DNA of 64,000 nucleotides from Diploscapter coronatus (Eukaryota > Nematoda > Chromadorea > Rhabditida > Rhabditidae), in the NCBI GenBank assembly GCA_964036155.1, contig OZ038423.1, positions 62,945,249 to 63,009,248 of the forward strand, in the 5' to 3' direction. The translations under genes and the position numbers were made by a program. This document shows, one piece after another, positions 25,860-37,300 of the stretch. Every line of letters begins with the position of its first letter. Position 1 is the first letter of the stretch. The notes below the pieces were generated by a model. It saw nothing but the letters and a program-made list of their open reading frames with translations, ran no database searches and was not told where the DNA came from.

Positions 25860-26233
25860 TTCCAAAATTTCGTTAGACCACTTCTTTCGAAGAGTCGGAA
25901 CGTCGTTAATACCTCAAACTTGGGTAATTAAACCGAAGCTATCGGTGAAAATCGGCAGATATGAACATTTCGTCACATATGTCAAGCAAGAGTGCATTTG
26001 AACCTTTTCACTGTCTGGTTTCTCTCAGTTGTCAGCCTCCTCTAGTCAATTGTCAGATAGTCTTTCGCTGGAGAGGAAAAGAAACACAAATAGAAAGCGT
26101 TCTTGCTTGATATATGCCATGAAATGTCTATATCTGCCGATTTTCACCGATAGCTTCGGTTTAATTACCCAAGTTTGAGGTATTAACAACGTTTCGACTC
26201 TTCAAAAGAAGTGGTCTAACGAAATTTTGGAAC
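25860..26233. repeat. long imperfect inverted repeat (two ~138-bp arms)
   Basis: The left arm (about 25860-25996) is the near-complement of the right arm (about 26095-26233), separated by roughly 100 bp. Shared landmarks include TTCCAAAATTTCGTTAGACC, ACCTCAAACTTGGGTAATTA and CGAAGCTATCGGTGAAAATC on the left, each found reverse-complemented on the right. Many differences are transitions at CG sites (CG in one arm, TG or CA in the other). It looks like a foldback/MITE-type element or a decayed palindromic transposon end pair. I see no transposase frame inside. Confidence 0.8.
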
Positions 26234-26933
26234 AGCCTTCCACAGGAGGGCACAATTAATGAAAAATGTTGAAAGAGAAGGTTAATGTGTTGTGTGTGTG
26301 TTTATTCATTCACTTGCTCATAATATTCGAAAATATGATAATTCACGTGAAAAATGAATGATTTTGAAAGGTTTCGAAAGAATTTCAAGATTATAGTAAA
26401 GAATAGCGTAGAAATACTGGACAACGTAAGGCACTAATCTCGATCGTTTCATGTGTCCGTAGAAAAGTACTTGTTTAACTTGGTCCGGAATCAGTGAACT
26501 ATTATTATGCCGGAAACCTCATTGGTACAGCCTGATCCTGTATTTTTATTTCCATTTTAAATGAATTATTATGCATTTACAAGAGAGTAGTTATTACATT
26601 ATTTGTAATTTTCATGGGCTATCTAGCACAAAAAGCCCCATTTGATTTGATTTAGAAATAAAGTTATTAATTTTTTCTGATATTGAATCAAAATTTTAAA
26701 CTACCGTAACCCTGCATACGATCATTTTTATGAAAAACAAACCACATCATTATGATCAGCGTGAAAAACTGAACAACATATGTGAAAATCAATCCGGTTT
26801 GCGGGCCCCTGTTTATACCGACTTTGGTCCTTACTGACATTCACTCTTAAGATAAAAGCAGCATTTCTTGCTGCTCATACATTTCTCACCAGATTTATTT
26901 TTTATATTGATTTTTCTTTTATTGTAAATAAAG

Positions 26934-26961
26934 GTTTAATTGCCCAAGTTTGAGGTTCTAT
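26934..26961 (+). repeat. partial third copy of the inverted-repeat arm
   Basis: About 28 bp beginning GGTTTAATTGCCCAAGTTTG match the right arm near 26158-26185 with one mismatch, in the same orientation. This indicates a dispersed family rather than a unique palindrome. Confidence 0.6.
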
Positions 26962-27267
26962 CGACGCTGCTGCTTACTTCATTCTCCCACACCCCTAACT
27001 TTTACTAATTGCACCGCACAAACTCTGTTTATTTACAGAATTCGAGACTTAGAATACGACCCTAAATCCTTTCTCCATCTCCCGATTCCATATTCCTTTC
27101 GTCTTTCACGGGCTTTATTAGCACAGCTCGTGTCTAATGCTCAACTCAACGTGACAATTCAACTGTTTCCTTCATTTGATTTTGATCTTCATGGTCTTTA
27201 ATGAAATAAAAATGATTTATCTTCGAAAATGATGATAATTTTCAAATGATCCGAATAGGTTGGAAAA

Positions 27268-30200
27268 TCAGCAGAGTTTGCAAGTGAATGCGCAATACTG
27301 TCGTTTTTGTTCAATAGTATAGAAGGTCGAACTACAGAATCCGTTGCTGTTGAATTGAGTGCAACTCGATCTGAATTTCATTTACAAAGTGCATAAAATT
27401 GGAAGTCGACAAGTTTAGAAATTCGAAATTAATTTTTTTATATCCAGACAAAATTATTTAGATTTTTACTGTAATGCATTGTGTTAATTTTTGAAGAACT
27501 TCAATAAGAAACTATCTTACGTTCCATAACTGTCAACGCACGCATTTGGACCAGATGTTGCTGGGGCTGTATTGCACAAATTGCCTATGATATAATAGTT
27601 ATATACTCGGAAGATTTTTAAAAATTATTATTATTACAAGTGTTCTGGCAGTATTGTTTCTTCTGATCCGTTGTGTAGAAGGTCGATGAGCAAAATCCTG
27701 AAGTGTTTAGTGAAAAATGAATGTGAAAAAGAAGCTGCACCTTGGCTATTCCACTGAGCACAACTCGAGGAGCTATCGACACAAGTTGATGGTGGTCCTG
27801 TAACAGGGCCTGGAGTTGGAGTGGCTGGGGAAATACCACCGGCAGATACTGAGATTCGTCGTTTTAGAATGAGAAAATTAGCTACTATTATATCGTGATC
27901 TGGTAATGTCACATGTTTCAGCCAAAAATGTTCATAAAATTTCAGAAACGCATAAACTTAGAACTAGCTTCTGAAGCAAAAATATGCTCACCGTAGCGGT
28001 AATCAACTTTGAATTGCGAGGAGTAGTATTGATTGAACGCAATGATCGGGGTGGGGTTCAGCTGGCTCGTGTAGATCTGATTTTTCGACTCGTCGCAACA
28101 AAATCTAAATTTGGAAGACATTGGAATTACTCGAAGAAGCAGAAATCACCTAGGGCTGACGAGCTTCTTGTCGCTCTTGATTTTGAGTTCTATGCCATTC
28201 CAAGAGCACCCAAAATTACATTGTCCATTGTAAATGTCGGATATTCGCACTTGAACCTGCATTCCAGCAGGAGCCTGAAATTATGATAAACTACTTATTT
28301 TAAATCAAACTGTCAAACGAGAAATGACACATTTGAATATTCAAAATGCGCATACATAATATTCAAAGTAATGATTGTTTTAACTAAATGAGCACTACGA
28401 TAGAAACTTATGCACATGAGATTTTTCAATGGTTTTTCTCAAAGTTAATCTTTAGCTTTTTCCTTCTAATAATTGCTTTTTCGAATTTTTGATTAATGAA
28501 GATCAGTTTTGTATGATATGAAAATGGGGTAAAAATCAATAATCGACTCACAGTAATCCATGAAGTGCAATAGCTGACAGAATTGCGGGCTGAAGCAGAA
28601 TTCGACGAGTCTCCCACTGTCATCGTGGTCGTTTGCCAGTTGGCGGTTGCTGTCAAACTATTCCCACAGCCGGCTGGCTAAAGTAACAATGATCGAATAT
28701 TACAGAATCAGTTAATTAACTCACCCTTTCAGCGCATGTGGCTCCTCCATAACCGAGGGGGCAATTGCTAAACTCATACGAAGATGAAACAATTGAGCAA
28801 AAATGTAGGATCAAATGGACCTACCAAGTATTGCAGCTTCTGGGGTTAGGTACGCCTCCATTTTGACAAACAACTGAGTTTGCAGGACCTAGAAAGATGC
28901 CGTTCATAAATCGCTTATTTGATTTTGAGAGAAATACATGAGCATCCATAGTGCGTATTGATGTTTATGAGATCGTACAATGACACTTGTCTGCTGCCAG
29001 CCGTGAATAAGTAGTCTAAAATAGTTATTTGGAGGAGATAAATAGTCAGGTACTTTACCATCGTCTAGAGGCTCCATTGAGAAGGCTCCTGCTTTATTCA
29101 CGAAAGAGTTAGCCCTACAATTCGAAAATTATGCTTTTCGATCATGAATTTTACGTTTCGGGCGAAGAGGCGATCAAAATGGAAAACTTACGAATAATGC
29201 ATATCGGAGCCATATTCGTATGGCACATAATTAGCAGCTATATTCGATGAATATTTGTTGAAGTTGGACTGGTAGGAGGAAGGAACGTTCGTCAGGTCGA
29301 TTCGGACATAGGAGTCTCGGTCCGATCTCGAGTGTTCGTGATAAAGTCCTAACAAAGCAATCTTTGTCCGAAATCTTTAAAATTTACCGAGCGCGTGCAT
29401 AAACTCGTGAGAAATAGTCCCGAAAAGTCCACAGCCAGTACCCAATGAAAGCGGTTGTTCATTCCCAGACATTCCAACAAACGAATAACAACCATCACCG
29501 TTTGTCACCTAGAAGATATCATAATTCATCCATCAGAAATGATAAAGAAAACCTTGACTCTATTTTGAGCAGTAGAACTCTGCACGAAGCTGATGCAGGT
29601 TCGTGCTTGCAGATACGCTAATGCTACAGGGACTGCTTGACGGGTGTTTGCGTCTGAAATGTGAGCATATTTTAATGGATGCTTAGTCTATTATTGTTTC
29701 AAGGAATTATTTAATTCAGTTTTGCTAGGACTGCTTAAAAATCTTACAATAATTGCACTCATGCAAAATCTTTATCTTTCACAGCTGATCTTTATTAATA
29801 AATTTTATTTAAGTCATTTTCAAAACCATGAAATGCAACTCCATGACTTGGAGAGAGCAAGCCAATATCAAAACAGGACATGCAAAACAGTATACGGGTG
29901 GGAAATTCCCTATAAGTTTATCTTCCATTGCTTTTTCGTCATCTTATTATTTTGTAATCTCAGATTGCCTTTTTCGTTAATACTATCATCTTCAAGGTGT
30001 GGACTAACCGACAGTGGAATCCATGTAGTAGTAGAGAGTGTTGCTGGTCCATTTCCTGGCTGTGATGGCCACTTGCCGTTTCGCTCTGCCAGTCGAGTTC
30101 GCATTTCTCAAATCCTCTTCCAGTTTGTTCAGCTGCTCTCTAAACTTTCAATTCCAATGAGGTCTTCGTTTTTGTCCGACAAAATTCTCTTAAAATCTGG

Positions 30201-31235
30201 TAAAATTTCTATTTGACTTATTTTATTATATCAAAATTCACAAGAATATTCACCAGAAAAATGATTTCGAAATGTGAAGAGAAAATTCTAGATTTGAACA
30301 GGAAATAAGTATTTTTATCTCGCATCTAAACATCTAAAAAAAAATTGATAACTGTTAGAAAAGTTCTAATCACTTGAAGTTTGAAAGATGAGCATAAATG
30401 TCGACAAAATGACTAACTCTGTCAAAACGATGTCTCCATCTACGAGTACATCAGCGATGTTAGTCATTTGATTGATTTCGAACAGATCGAATGACTCGTT
30501 GTTGGGTCGTGTCACTTTCAGATTGCCGTATTTCTGAAATCATCACTTTGTAATATCATTATGAAGTGCGCGATAAATTTCTAATACGCGATATGACCTA
30601 AATTCTTTCCTGTTTTGTTTAAAATGCGCTGTTATTGTAACAAGTTTTCTAACTTCCGTTACAAATCAACCGACATCTGTTATTATGATTTTCAAAACTC
30701 ACCTGTCTTCTTGTTTCCATTTTGCTTCTATCTTCTGCAGTCATTGCTGTCTGTCTTCCTTGGGATCCCATCTTCTTCAGTCTTTGCAATCTATTCGCCA
30801 TGCGGCGAGGATTTATTCCAAATTTCTAAATGACAGTTTCTAGGATGGAAGAAATATCAAAATCACTCTTTGGTATTCCTCCGCTTCTCCTTCTGTCATG
30901 TTGTTCGAACTGATCCAACGAAATCTTCCACCTCTTCCTCGAGGTTTCGATGCTTCATTCGTTGAATTTCTCGCTGGCTAAACATATAGATCATTTCATC
31001 ATTTAGTTATGACACAAATTTTGTATTTTAACAATATAAAGTTACAAGAGTGTTGTTTTGTTGAGAAAACGAAACCTTGTTACATCGTCGATTATTAGTT
31101 AGTCAGAAATTAGGTGACTTATTCCATAGTTTAGTTTTTTTTTCTTTCTAGGAATTAACTTACTTCGTTTGGTCTAAATTGGGCAATAGTTATTGCAATT
31201 AGACAGAAGAGTAGGGAGATTGAGAATGGACGCAT
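27268..31235 (-). CDS. secreted astacin zinc metalloprotease with EGF, CUB and two ShKT domains
   Basis: Nematode astacin (NAS-type) endopeptidase. Nineteen exons close in phase to 623 residues: 31235-31164, 30977-30867, 30825-30703, 30533-30418, 30139-30009, 29653-29553, 29508-29388, 29348-29192, 29114-29059, 29015-28938, 28888-28825, 28767-28725, 28677-28552, 28274-28150, 28104-27992, 27848-27741, 27697-27638, 27584-27521, 27370-27268. In order: signal peptide (1-18), propeptide with DIVLTEEQ and a furin-like RAKR (about 159-162), catalytic domain with HEFMHALGLYHEHSR (zinc His252, His256, His262; catalytic Glu253) and Met-turn SDMHY (about 306-310). Then an EGF-like module (CNCPLGYGGATC), a CUB domain (from AGCGNS), a Pro/Thr linker, and two six-cysteine ShKT domains (GFCSSTFYTTDQKKQYC and GFCSSTFYTIEQKRQYC). 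All active-site residues are present. The substrate is unknown. Confidence 0.93.
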
Positions 31236-31304
31236 TACTGTAGATAGCTTTGAATGTTTCAATTCCCACTCTTCCCAATAAATGGTGCCATTTCAACTCG
31301 CCAG

Positions 31305-31314
31305 CTTTTTATAG
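31305..31314 (-). promoter_or_regulatory. candidate TATA box of the astacin gene
   Basis: CTATAAAAAG on the minus strand, about 70 bases upstream of the astacin ATG, a good position for a TATA element with a short 5' leader. It lies in the 325-bp divergent region shared with the kelch gene. Confidence 0.5.
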
Positions 31315-31560
31315 TTCACTAGCAGATGAATAATGTTATCGTTTTTTTTCCGGAGAATGCCCCCGCTTGGGCAGATTAGTTATGACAAAGAGTTAAGAAA
31401 TTTTCGATATATTAGGGGAATCGGATAAAGTTGACATTAGATGGATGTGGGCTAAGGCATAGACCCACACACGACAGGCCAGGACGACACTCAAACTGTT
31501 TGTTAGCTCAGCCATCGGCTAAAGATCGTCCAAAACTCGGCTAAATACGGACTAATTCAA

Positions 31561-32434
31561 ATGTCTCAACATGTGATTGCCAAATGGATATGTCGTGGGC
31601 GATTGGATAGACCTGCAATTCTGCAAAGCGTTCAAGGAATTTTACAGGTCCAGATCTTCCTGAATGGCGTATTCATGCATCTGTTGCTTATTTCAAAGGA
31701 AAATTGTATTATTTGGGTGGAGAGGATCCTAAAACAGAGGAAGATACGAATCGAGTTGATGTAAGAAGATCGAATGAAAGTCCATGAAATAATTTATTCA
31801 GGTTTTGATTGATGGAAACTGGCAAATAGGACCTGCTTTTCCTCTTCCAATTTATCTTGTTCAAACAATAACATGCGATGGAATGTTATACGGTCACATT
31901 ATAGCATATTCATTATTGTAATTATGTATATTCAGTTATTGATGGATATACTAGTAGAAAGATATATCGGTTATCAGACGATGAACGGGAATGGGTTGAA
32001 GTCGGAGAGATTCCAGAAAAACGAAGTTCATTCGGAGTTGCATCGCTAAATGGAAGAATTTACATTATTGGGGGATGGAAGTCGTTAATTTTGTATGATA
32101 AATAATGTATCATTATATATTTAGTAGTGAAGAATTAAAATCATGTTGGTGCTTCGACCCCTCAGCTCCAGTTGACAGTCGAATTTCTCGAATCGCTGAT
32201 ATGAATTGTGGAAGATATTTTCATTCACTTGCTGCTGCGAATGGAAAATTGTATGCAATCGGAGGAAGGTGAGCTGAGATTTTGCATATCTTTATACGAA
32301 ATATCTATTAACTTAGATCTCAACATATTGGGAAAATAGGCGCTATTTTATATCATTTGATAAAACTCTGTGATATAATCGAGGAATACGATCCACAAAC
32401 GAATGAATGGCGAGAAATTGGAAAATTAACATAA
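31561..32434 (+). CDS. small kelch-repeat protein
   Basis: Kelch repeats form beta-propeller blades used for protein binding, often in Cul3 ligase adaptors, but no BTB or BACK domain is visible here. Six exons close in phase to 213 residues: 31561-31591, 31648-31760, 31802-31892, 31936-32080, 32125-32268, 32317-32434. The first donor (ATAT|gtcgtg) is weak, so the N-terminus is tentative. Blade signatures: HASVAYFKGKLYYLGGEDP, SSFGVASLNGRIYIIGGW and HSLAAANGKLYAIGGR, with linker tryptophans (GNWQIGP, EREWVEVGEIP, TNEWREIGKL). About three to four blades are present, fewer than the six or seven of a closed propeller. It could be a truncated duplicate or the C-terminal part of a longer gene. AATAAA at 32484-32489. 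Confidence 0.72.
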
Positions 32435-32483
32435 CATAAAGCTTGATTATAATAATCTCAAATTTCATATAGAAATTTATTCA

Positions 32484-32489
32484 ATAAAA
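32484..32489 (+). terminator. poly(A) signal of the kelch gene
   Basis: AATAAA 50 bases after the kelch stop codon. Confidence 0.55.
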
Positions 32490-32596
32490 TGTGAAATAAT
32501 AATTTAATTTCAATGAACATGATACATACAACTCTCGAATACATCCAATAAAGACGCTGAAAAATTGCAACTGAAATAAATATTCCTTTTAATCAG

Positions 32597-32700
32597 GGTT
32601 GTACGAACTGAACTGAACTTCGAACTGTCTGGAAGTTCAGTTCAAGTTCGATCGTGAAAATTCTTCAGTTCAAATTAAGTTAAAGTTCGATTTTTTTCGA
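32597..32700. repeat. GAACT/AGTTC-rich degenerate repeat, copy 2
   Basis: Dense GAACT and AGTTC words in both orientations (GAACTGAACTGAACTTCGAA early, AGTTCAGTTCAAGTTCG later). It resembles 1095-1195 in word content and foldback arrangement and lies between the kelch and TIL genes. Confidence 0.5.
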
Positions 32701-32950
32701 ATTTTGTTTCAAAATATGCGATGATCTTAATTTCATACTGATCTCTGCTGATATGACGCCATTTTTCGTGTCGACGTTAATCGATCTTTTGATAAAGGTA
32801 AATAAACAAGCATTGTTGCATAAAAATCGAATATTTACCAATCCTTTGAATTCTCACAATCAGTTGCACCACTTTATGTTTCTGCACTGGCAAACGGAAT
32901 GATATAAAAGCTGAATGCGTGTGATGCAAGGAATGATTTGTGTGTGAATA

Positions 32951-33648
32951 ATGATGGTTTCCAATAACTTCCTTTACCAATTCATTTTGCTATTGAGTTT
33001 CTATCATTTGACTGACGCTGTATCAAAATTATCGAAGAAAGGTAATTTTAATTGTTCATTTTGATCCTCATCGAAAGTGCACGTTTCATCTTTTGCTAGA
33101 TATTAGAATTTTGAATTAAGAATTGAGTGTCTTACGACCTAAAACATGAATATGCCAAAGGATTGGACATAGCTTTCCAACATTTTAGCTGCATCTATCC
33201 AATTATACTTCTGGGACATTTTCAAGATATTCAAGACCTATAAAGCAACAATTCGAATTTTCAGAATAATAATTCCAAATTCTGAAATGCTTTAAATCTG
33301 ATCTCAAACGTTAAGATCCTCTGATGGTCTCTACAATTGAAAAATCTCAAGAAGACTGTCCCGAAAACAGCTTCTTTTCTGAAGGAGGGAAATCCTGCTT
33401 CCCGACATGCGGCAATCCATTTCCTGATGCATATGTTTGCCTCTCATTGCTTATCCGAAATAGTTCTATCATTATAGGAATCCTGTATCGAAATGGAGTT
33501 CCGAGGCTGCAAGTGCAAGACTGATTTCCTGATGGAATACAAAATAGACGAGGCATCGAAAGAAGTCACGTCGATATGTCGACCGCGGAATGAATGCGTC
33601 AAAGAATATAGCGACAAAATGGAGAAGTTGGATAACAAAAAGGTGTGA
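32951..33648 (+). CDS. secreted TIL-type cysteine-rich protein, candidate protease inhibitor
   Basis: Three exons (32951-33041, 33352-33434, 33478-33648) close in phase to 114 residues. Residues 1-24 form a signal peptide (NFLYQFILLLSFYHLTDA). The mature part carries eight cysteines in a TIL-like pattern: DCPENSFFSEGGKSC, PTCGNPFPD, ESCIEMEFRGCKCKTDFLM, SICRPRNEC. Canonical TIL domains have ten cysteines, so one disulfide may be missing or the fold may be a variant. TIL proteins usually inhibit serine proteases of the chymotrypsin or elastase class; that role is inferred here. Two start codons lie in tandem (32951 and 32954), in the same frame. AATAAA is at 33678-33683. The second-exon acceptor (CTCAAG) is weaker than usual. 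Confidence 0.72.
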
Positions 33649-33677
33649 TTTGTCAAGTTTGTTGTGAAATTCATTGT

Positions 33678-33683
33678 AATAAA
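33678..33683 (+). terminator. poly(A) signal of the TIL gene
   Basis: AATAAA 30 bases after the stop codon, in a typical position. Confidence 0.55.
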
Positions 33684-34313
33684 GTTATATGGATATTTAT
33701 TTATTTAGTGATTGAAAGACATTATATTATTGCAATTAGGACGACAAGAGTCAGTTCAGTTGAATATTATTCGCACCAATTCAGAATAAATCTATTTGTA
33801 TGCATGCAAATTATATCTAGCCGAACCTTTAATTTAGATAGAGAAATTTTTGGTAAAATAAGATGCGCACCTGGAGGCAGACATTTTGAGACCGAAGGTA
33901 GTAAACGAAGAGATCATTTTAGAATTAATGAGATCAAATAGTTGAATGACCCGAAATAATGAACAATGCTGATTATCTGATATAAATAACAGAATATTGC
34001 TGTCATTTTGTTAACTGAAGAAAGGATATTCATGAAATGGCAATGCAATCAAGCATAAATCAATGCATGATGAATGAATAATGATGAAACAGATCTAATA
34101 TTGAGCTCGTTTGAATGATCACAATCGAATATAAGCTAAAGAGAAGTAGAGGAAAAAGAAAGAAAGAATGAGACTTCTGTTCGAAATTTGGACAAGTGAA
34201 TTGGACTGATATTTTGTGAGAATCATAAGAATTGCGTTCGCAAAGAATGAAAAATATTCAACTTACAAGGATATAAGTTTTGAATAAGATCGAGATAAAT
34301 GTGTGTATGTGTA
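33684..34313. other. convergent intergenic region, nothing recognised
   Basis: 630 bp between the TIL gene 3' end and the neurexin 3' end. AT-rich; I see no coding or structural signal. Confidence 0.5.
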
Positions 34314-34319
34314 TTTATT
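34314..34319 (-). terminator. poly(A) signal overlapping the neurexin stop codon
   Basis: On the minus strand the last codons read GTG TAA, immediately followed by TAAATAC, so AATAAA begins inside the TAA stop codon. If used, the 3' UTR would be only some 15-25 nt. No alternative AATAAA is obvious just downstream. Confidence 0.5.
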
Positions 34320-37300
34320 ACACGTACCACTCTTTGAAATCCTTCTTCTTGGGATTCGAATTTCCGTTGGCTTTGGGCAATATGCCACTGATTGCACTGC
34401 CCCCATTTCGTATACCATTCACTCCATTCCCATTCGGAATGACTGCTCCATTCAACGGCTGATAGCCATTTCCATTCACCTTAATGTGGATTGTAAAACA
34501 ATCAATGATATGATCATCTTTGGGTAGAAATTGTTTTTTCTTCTCGAAATTTTCTATTATTACTGTCTGATCTTGCTCTTTTCTGTTTCGGACTATTTTC
34601 GAAGTTCAAATAATGGTTTCCACCCCCATATTCTGGCCATCATATTCTGTACCTGATTTCTGGGAAGAAGGGGCTGAGTGACAGAGTCAACTCTGCCGTC
34701 CATGCCCAGTGGAGGACTCAATTCTGTTGCAATTGGAGTATAGCCCGCTTGTGATTTGCCATTTATCACCTGTAATTAACGAAATTATTACTAGAAGAAC
34801 TTTTGTGAATTATTGCAGATATGCGCAATAGCGAAAAAGATCGACTTCAGGAAAATTCAACAACTTAATTCTACTAAAGTTCAAGTAGAAATCCGACAAC
34901 TTAAAATTAAAGTTTGTAAAGTTGATAGTTAGACACTGCATATTGTACTCCTCTTTCATTATAAAAATTTCACATTGCTATAAGAATGAACATAATATTT
35001 TGAACATACCATCGGATAGTGGTCTCCAGGTTGAGGATTTTGTCTGCATTTGAACACGCAAAACACGATAATTGCAATGAAGAGAATGACAGAAACCGAA
35101 GCTATCAAAATCAAAGGAGTACGGGGAAAATCTGCCGGGTCTGTACTCTGAAATTATTTGAGCATTGATGATGCTATGCTTTATGTATAAGAATAGCGGT
35201 GGAATAAATATTTTCAGTGTTTAAATGAACTCAAAATAGTAGAGGATTAGTTTAGAGATTTGAAGATCGTTGAGGATCCAGCTTATGGTCGTTCAAGTAT
35301 AATTTTCGTGCGAGTTAATAACACGAAAAATAACCAACTCTTTCATGATAAAACTTAATAGTATGTCAATTTCCTACAACTATTTTCGTAAGTCGATATT
35401 AAATTTGGAGAACTAGTAACCCCACCTTAGGTGTAGTTGCGAATAGATCGCCGGTCATCGGCGTGGTGGGCCGCACTGGAGGATAGGTGAAAGGTGACGT
35501 TTTGCTTCTGGTCAGTTCGTTTCCGGTCAATTTTACTGTGCTCGTCAACAACGATATGACTGTTGTGGTAGCCTCTGTAACGTCTATTATTTAGCACTTC
35601 AGTTAGTAAATATTATCGTAACTAAATGGGGTTTTTTTCCGGGGGCTTTCACTCTCATATAATTGATCTTGAGAATCTTTGAAAAAGCTTGTAAAAGTCG
35701 ATTTGATCATTTTGAACGTTTTCAATCAAGTTCATCAAAATAAACCCTTACAAGCCTAATCTTAACCAAGGACCCATCTGAAAATGGTAAGCAGGCTTGA
35801 AACCTTTGAACTCGTTGAAGCAGAGAGCAGAGTGGGACTTTAATCTGGTTCAAAACGCGCTAAAACAAAGGAACTTGAAAGGGAAAGCTTGTAGAGCAGG
35901 TCGAAGCTGGGCCAGAAAGTGATAGAAGGAGGAAGGAAGCAGAAGGAAGGGAATTGGTAGAAGGGGAAGGAAGGATAAGTCAAGGAAGAAAGGAGGTGCC
36001 CTGACTGAGAGACAACGGAAAAGGGAAGGTAAGCGGCTAGAAGCCGCACTGCATTTGCCTTTTGACTGCTGAAGGCAGTTTCCCTGCCTGCTTTTGCCTC
36101 CAAACACGGCCACCACCTAATGGCATTTTGACGGTGAAAAGTCCGACTAAACAGCTCTGCTCTGCTTGGGATTCAGGTTGAAGTAAAGAATTGAAGAATG
36201 ATTCAAAAAATGATGTTGTTCATCCGAGTCGCTGCATAAATTCACGGTATTTGCAGCATGCAAGAGCAGATGATGATTATCTTACGAAAAATATGTTAAC
36301 GCGATTTCTTCCAGGATTTTTATAGCTTAAAGACGAATTACAAGAAGATCTAATTAGGTCTATTTATGATTTAGATGGGAATGAATAAATTCACGAAAAC
36401 GCCGCATCGCTAATGATATTCCCTATCCTTTATATTTTGGTGGAAAAAAGCTATGAAGAATTAAAGAGCAGGGAAATTCGATGTGACTTTCGATTTTCCT
36501 GCTCATTATTATATTAGAAGAAAGGAAAGCTGGCAAAGGGAAGCAGAATGTGTCTGCAAATAGACGAGACACGTCAAAAATGGGCGCAGGTTTAGCACCA
36601 TGTGATGATGTGATGCAAATGGGCCAAAACGGAAGATTTGGGAAGAAATCAGAATTCCATCAGAAACGAATTCTTTCTGGCAAATAAAAAGAAAATGCGT
36701 GTATGTAGATTGTCGATATTTGCTGCGACAAATGAAACATTTCTGTGTATCTCGAAACGAGAGAAATGGCATTTTGTGCGGGTTCGAGCCAAAAATGAGT
36801 AAGAGAATGAGCTCATGAAAAATTTAGCTCCTTTTCTCTGTGGACACCGAGCGCGTTAACATAATTGAATTCGAGGTGAGTTTTCAAAGGAATTGAGGAA
36901 GCAAAAATAAAGTGAAAATATTTCGCGAAGAAAGAAAAGCTCGTTTTCGTGTCTTTGCAGCCACTTTTTCCATTCTCCACTCCACATTCCATTCCATGTT
37001 TGGCTCGGCTCATTTTCACTTCGCCTTTCTCTTCCCTTTCAGAGCCTTTCTCACTAATTAGTGCCTCTTTGCGAGTTGCTCAGTTCGAACTACAGCGAAC
37101 CACTAACTCTTCGAGCAGCCTTTCAGGCCTTTTTCATCTGCCCTTCTGCTTCTGCAAGAAATTCTTTTCAGCTGTTTTTTTCAGATCCAAATTCAAAGGT
37201 TTCAATTTCCCTTATCATTTTCAATTGTTCAATCCCCAATTTCATATCAGTCCTTGCAAAATTCGAAGGATTTCTTTTTGCTATTAGAAATTCTTCGAAT

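Larger units (their letters stand above)
24302..27267. other. intergenic region with inverted repeat, no gene supported
   Basis: About 3 kb of AT-rich DNA between the receptor and the astacin gene. The largest open frames (a 66-codon minus frame at 24625-24825, an 83-codon plus frame at 26950-27201) have no recognisable domain. The clearest structure is the inverted repeat at 25860-26233, listed separately. Confidence 0.5.

Noticed and set aside
29722..30216. 164-codon plus-strand open frame
   Set aside because: It lies opposite the astacin exon at 30009-30139 and its flanking introns; the minus strand carries clear homology, so this is a shadow.
36770..36800. B-box-like GGTTCGAGCC suggesting a tRNA gene
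   Set aside because: No A box or acceptor stem could be found at the right distance.
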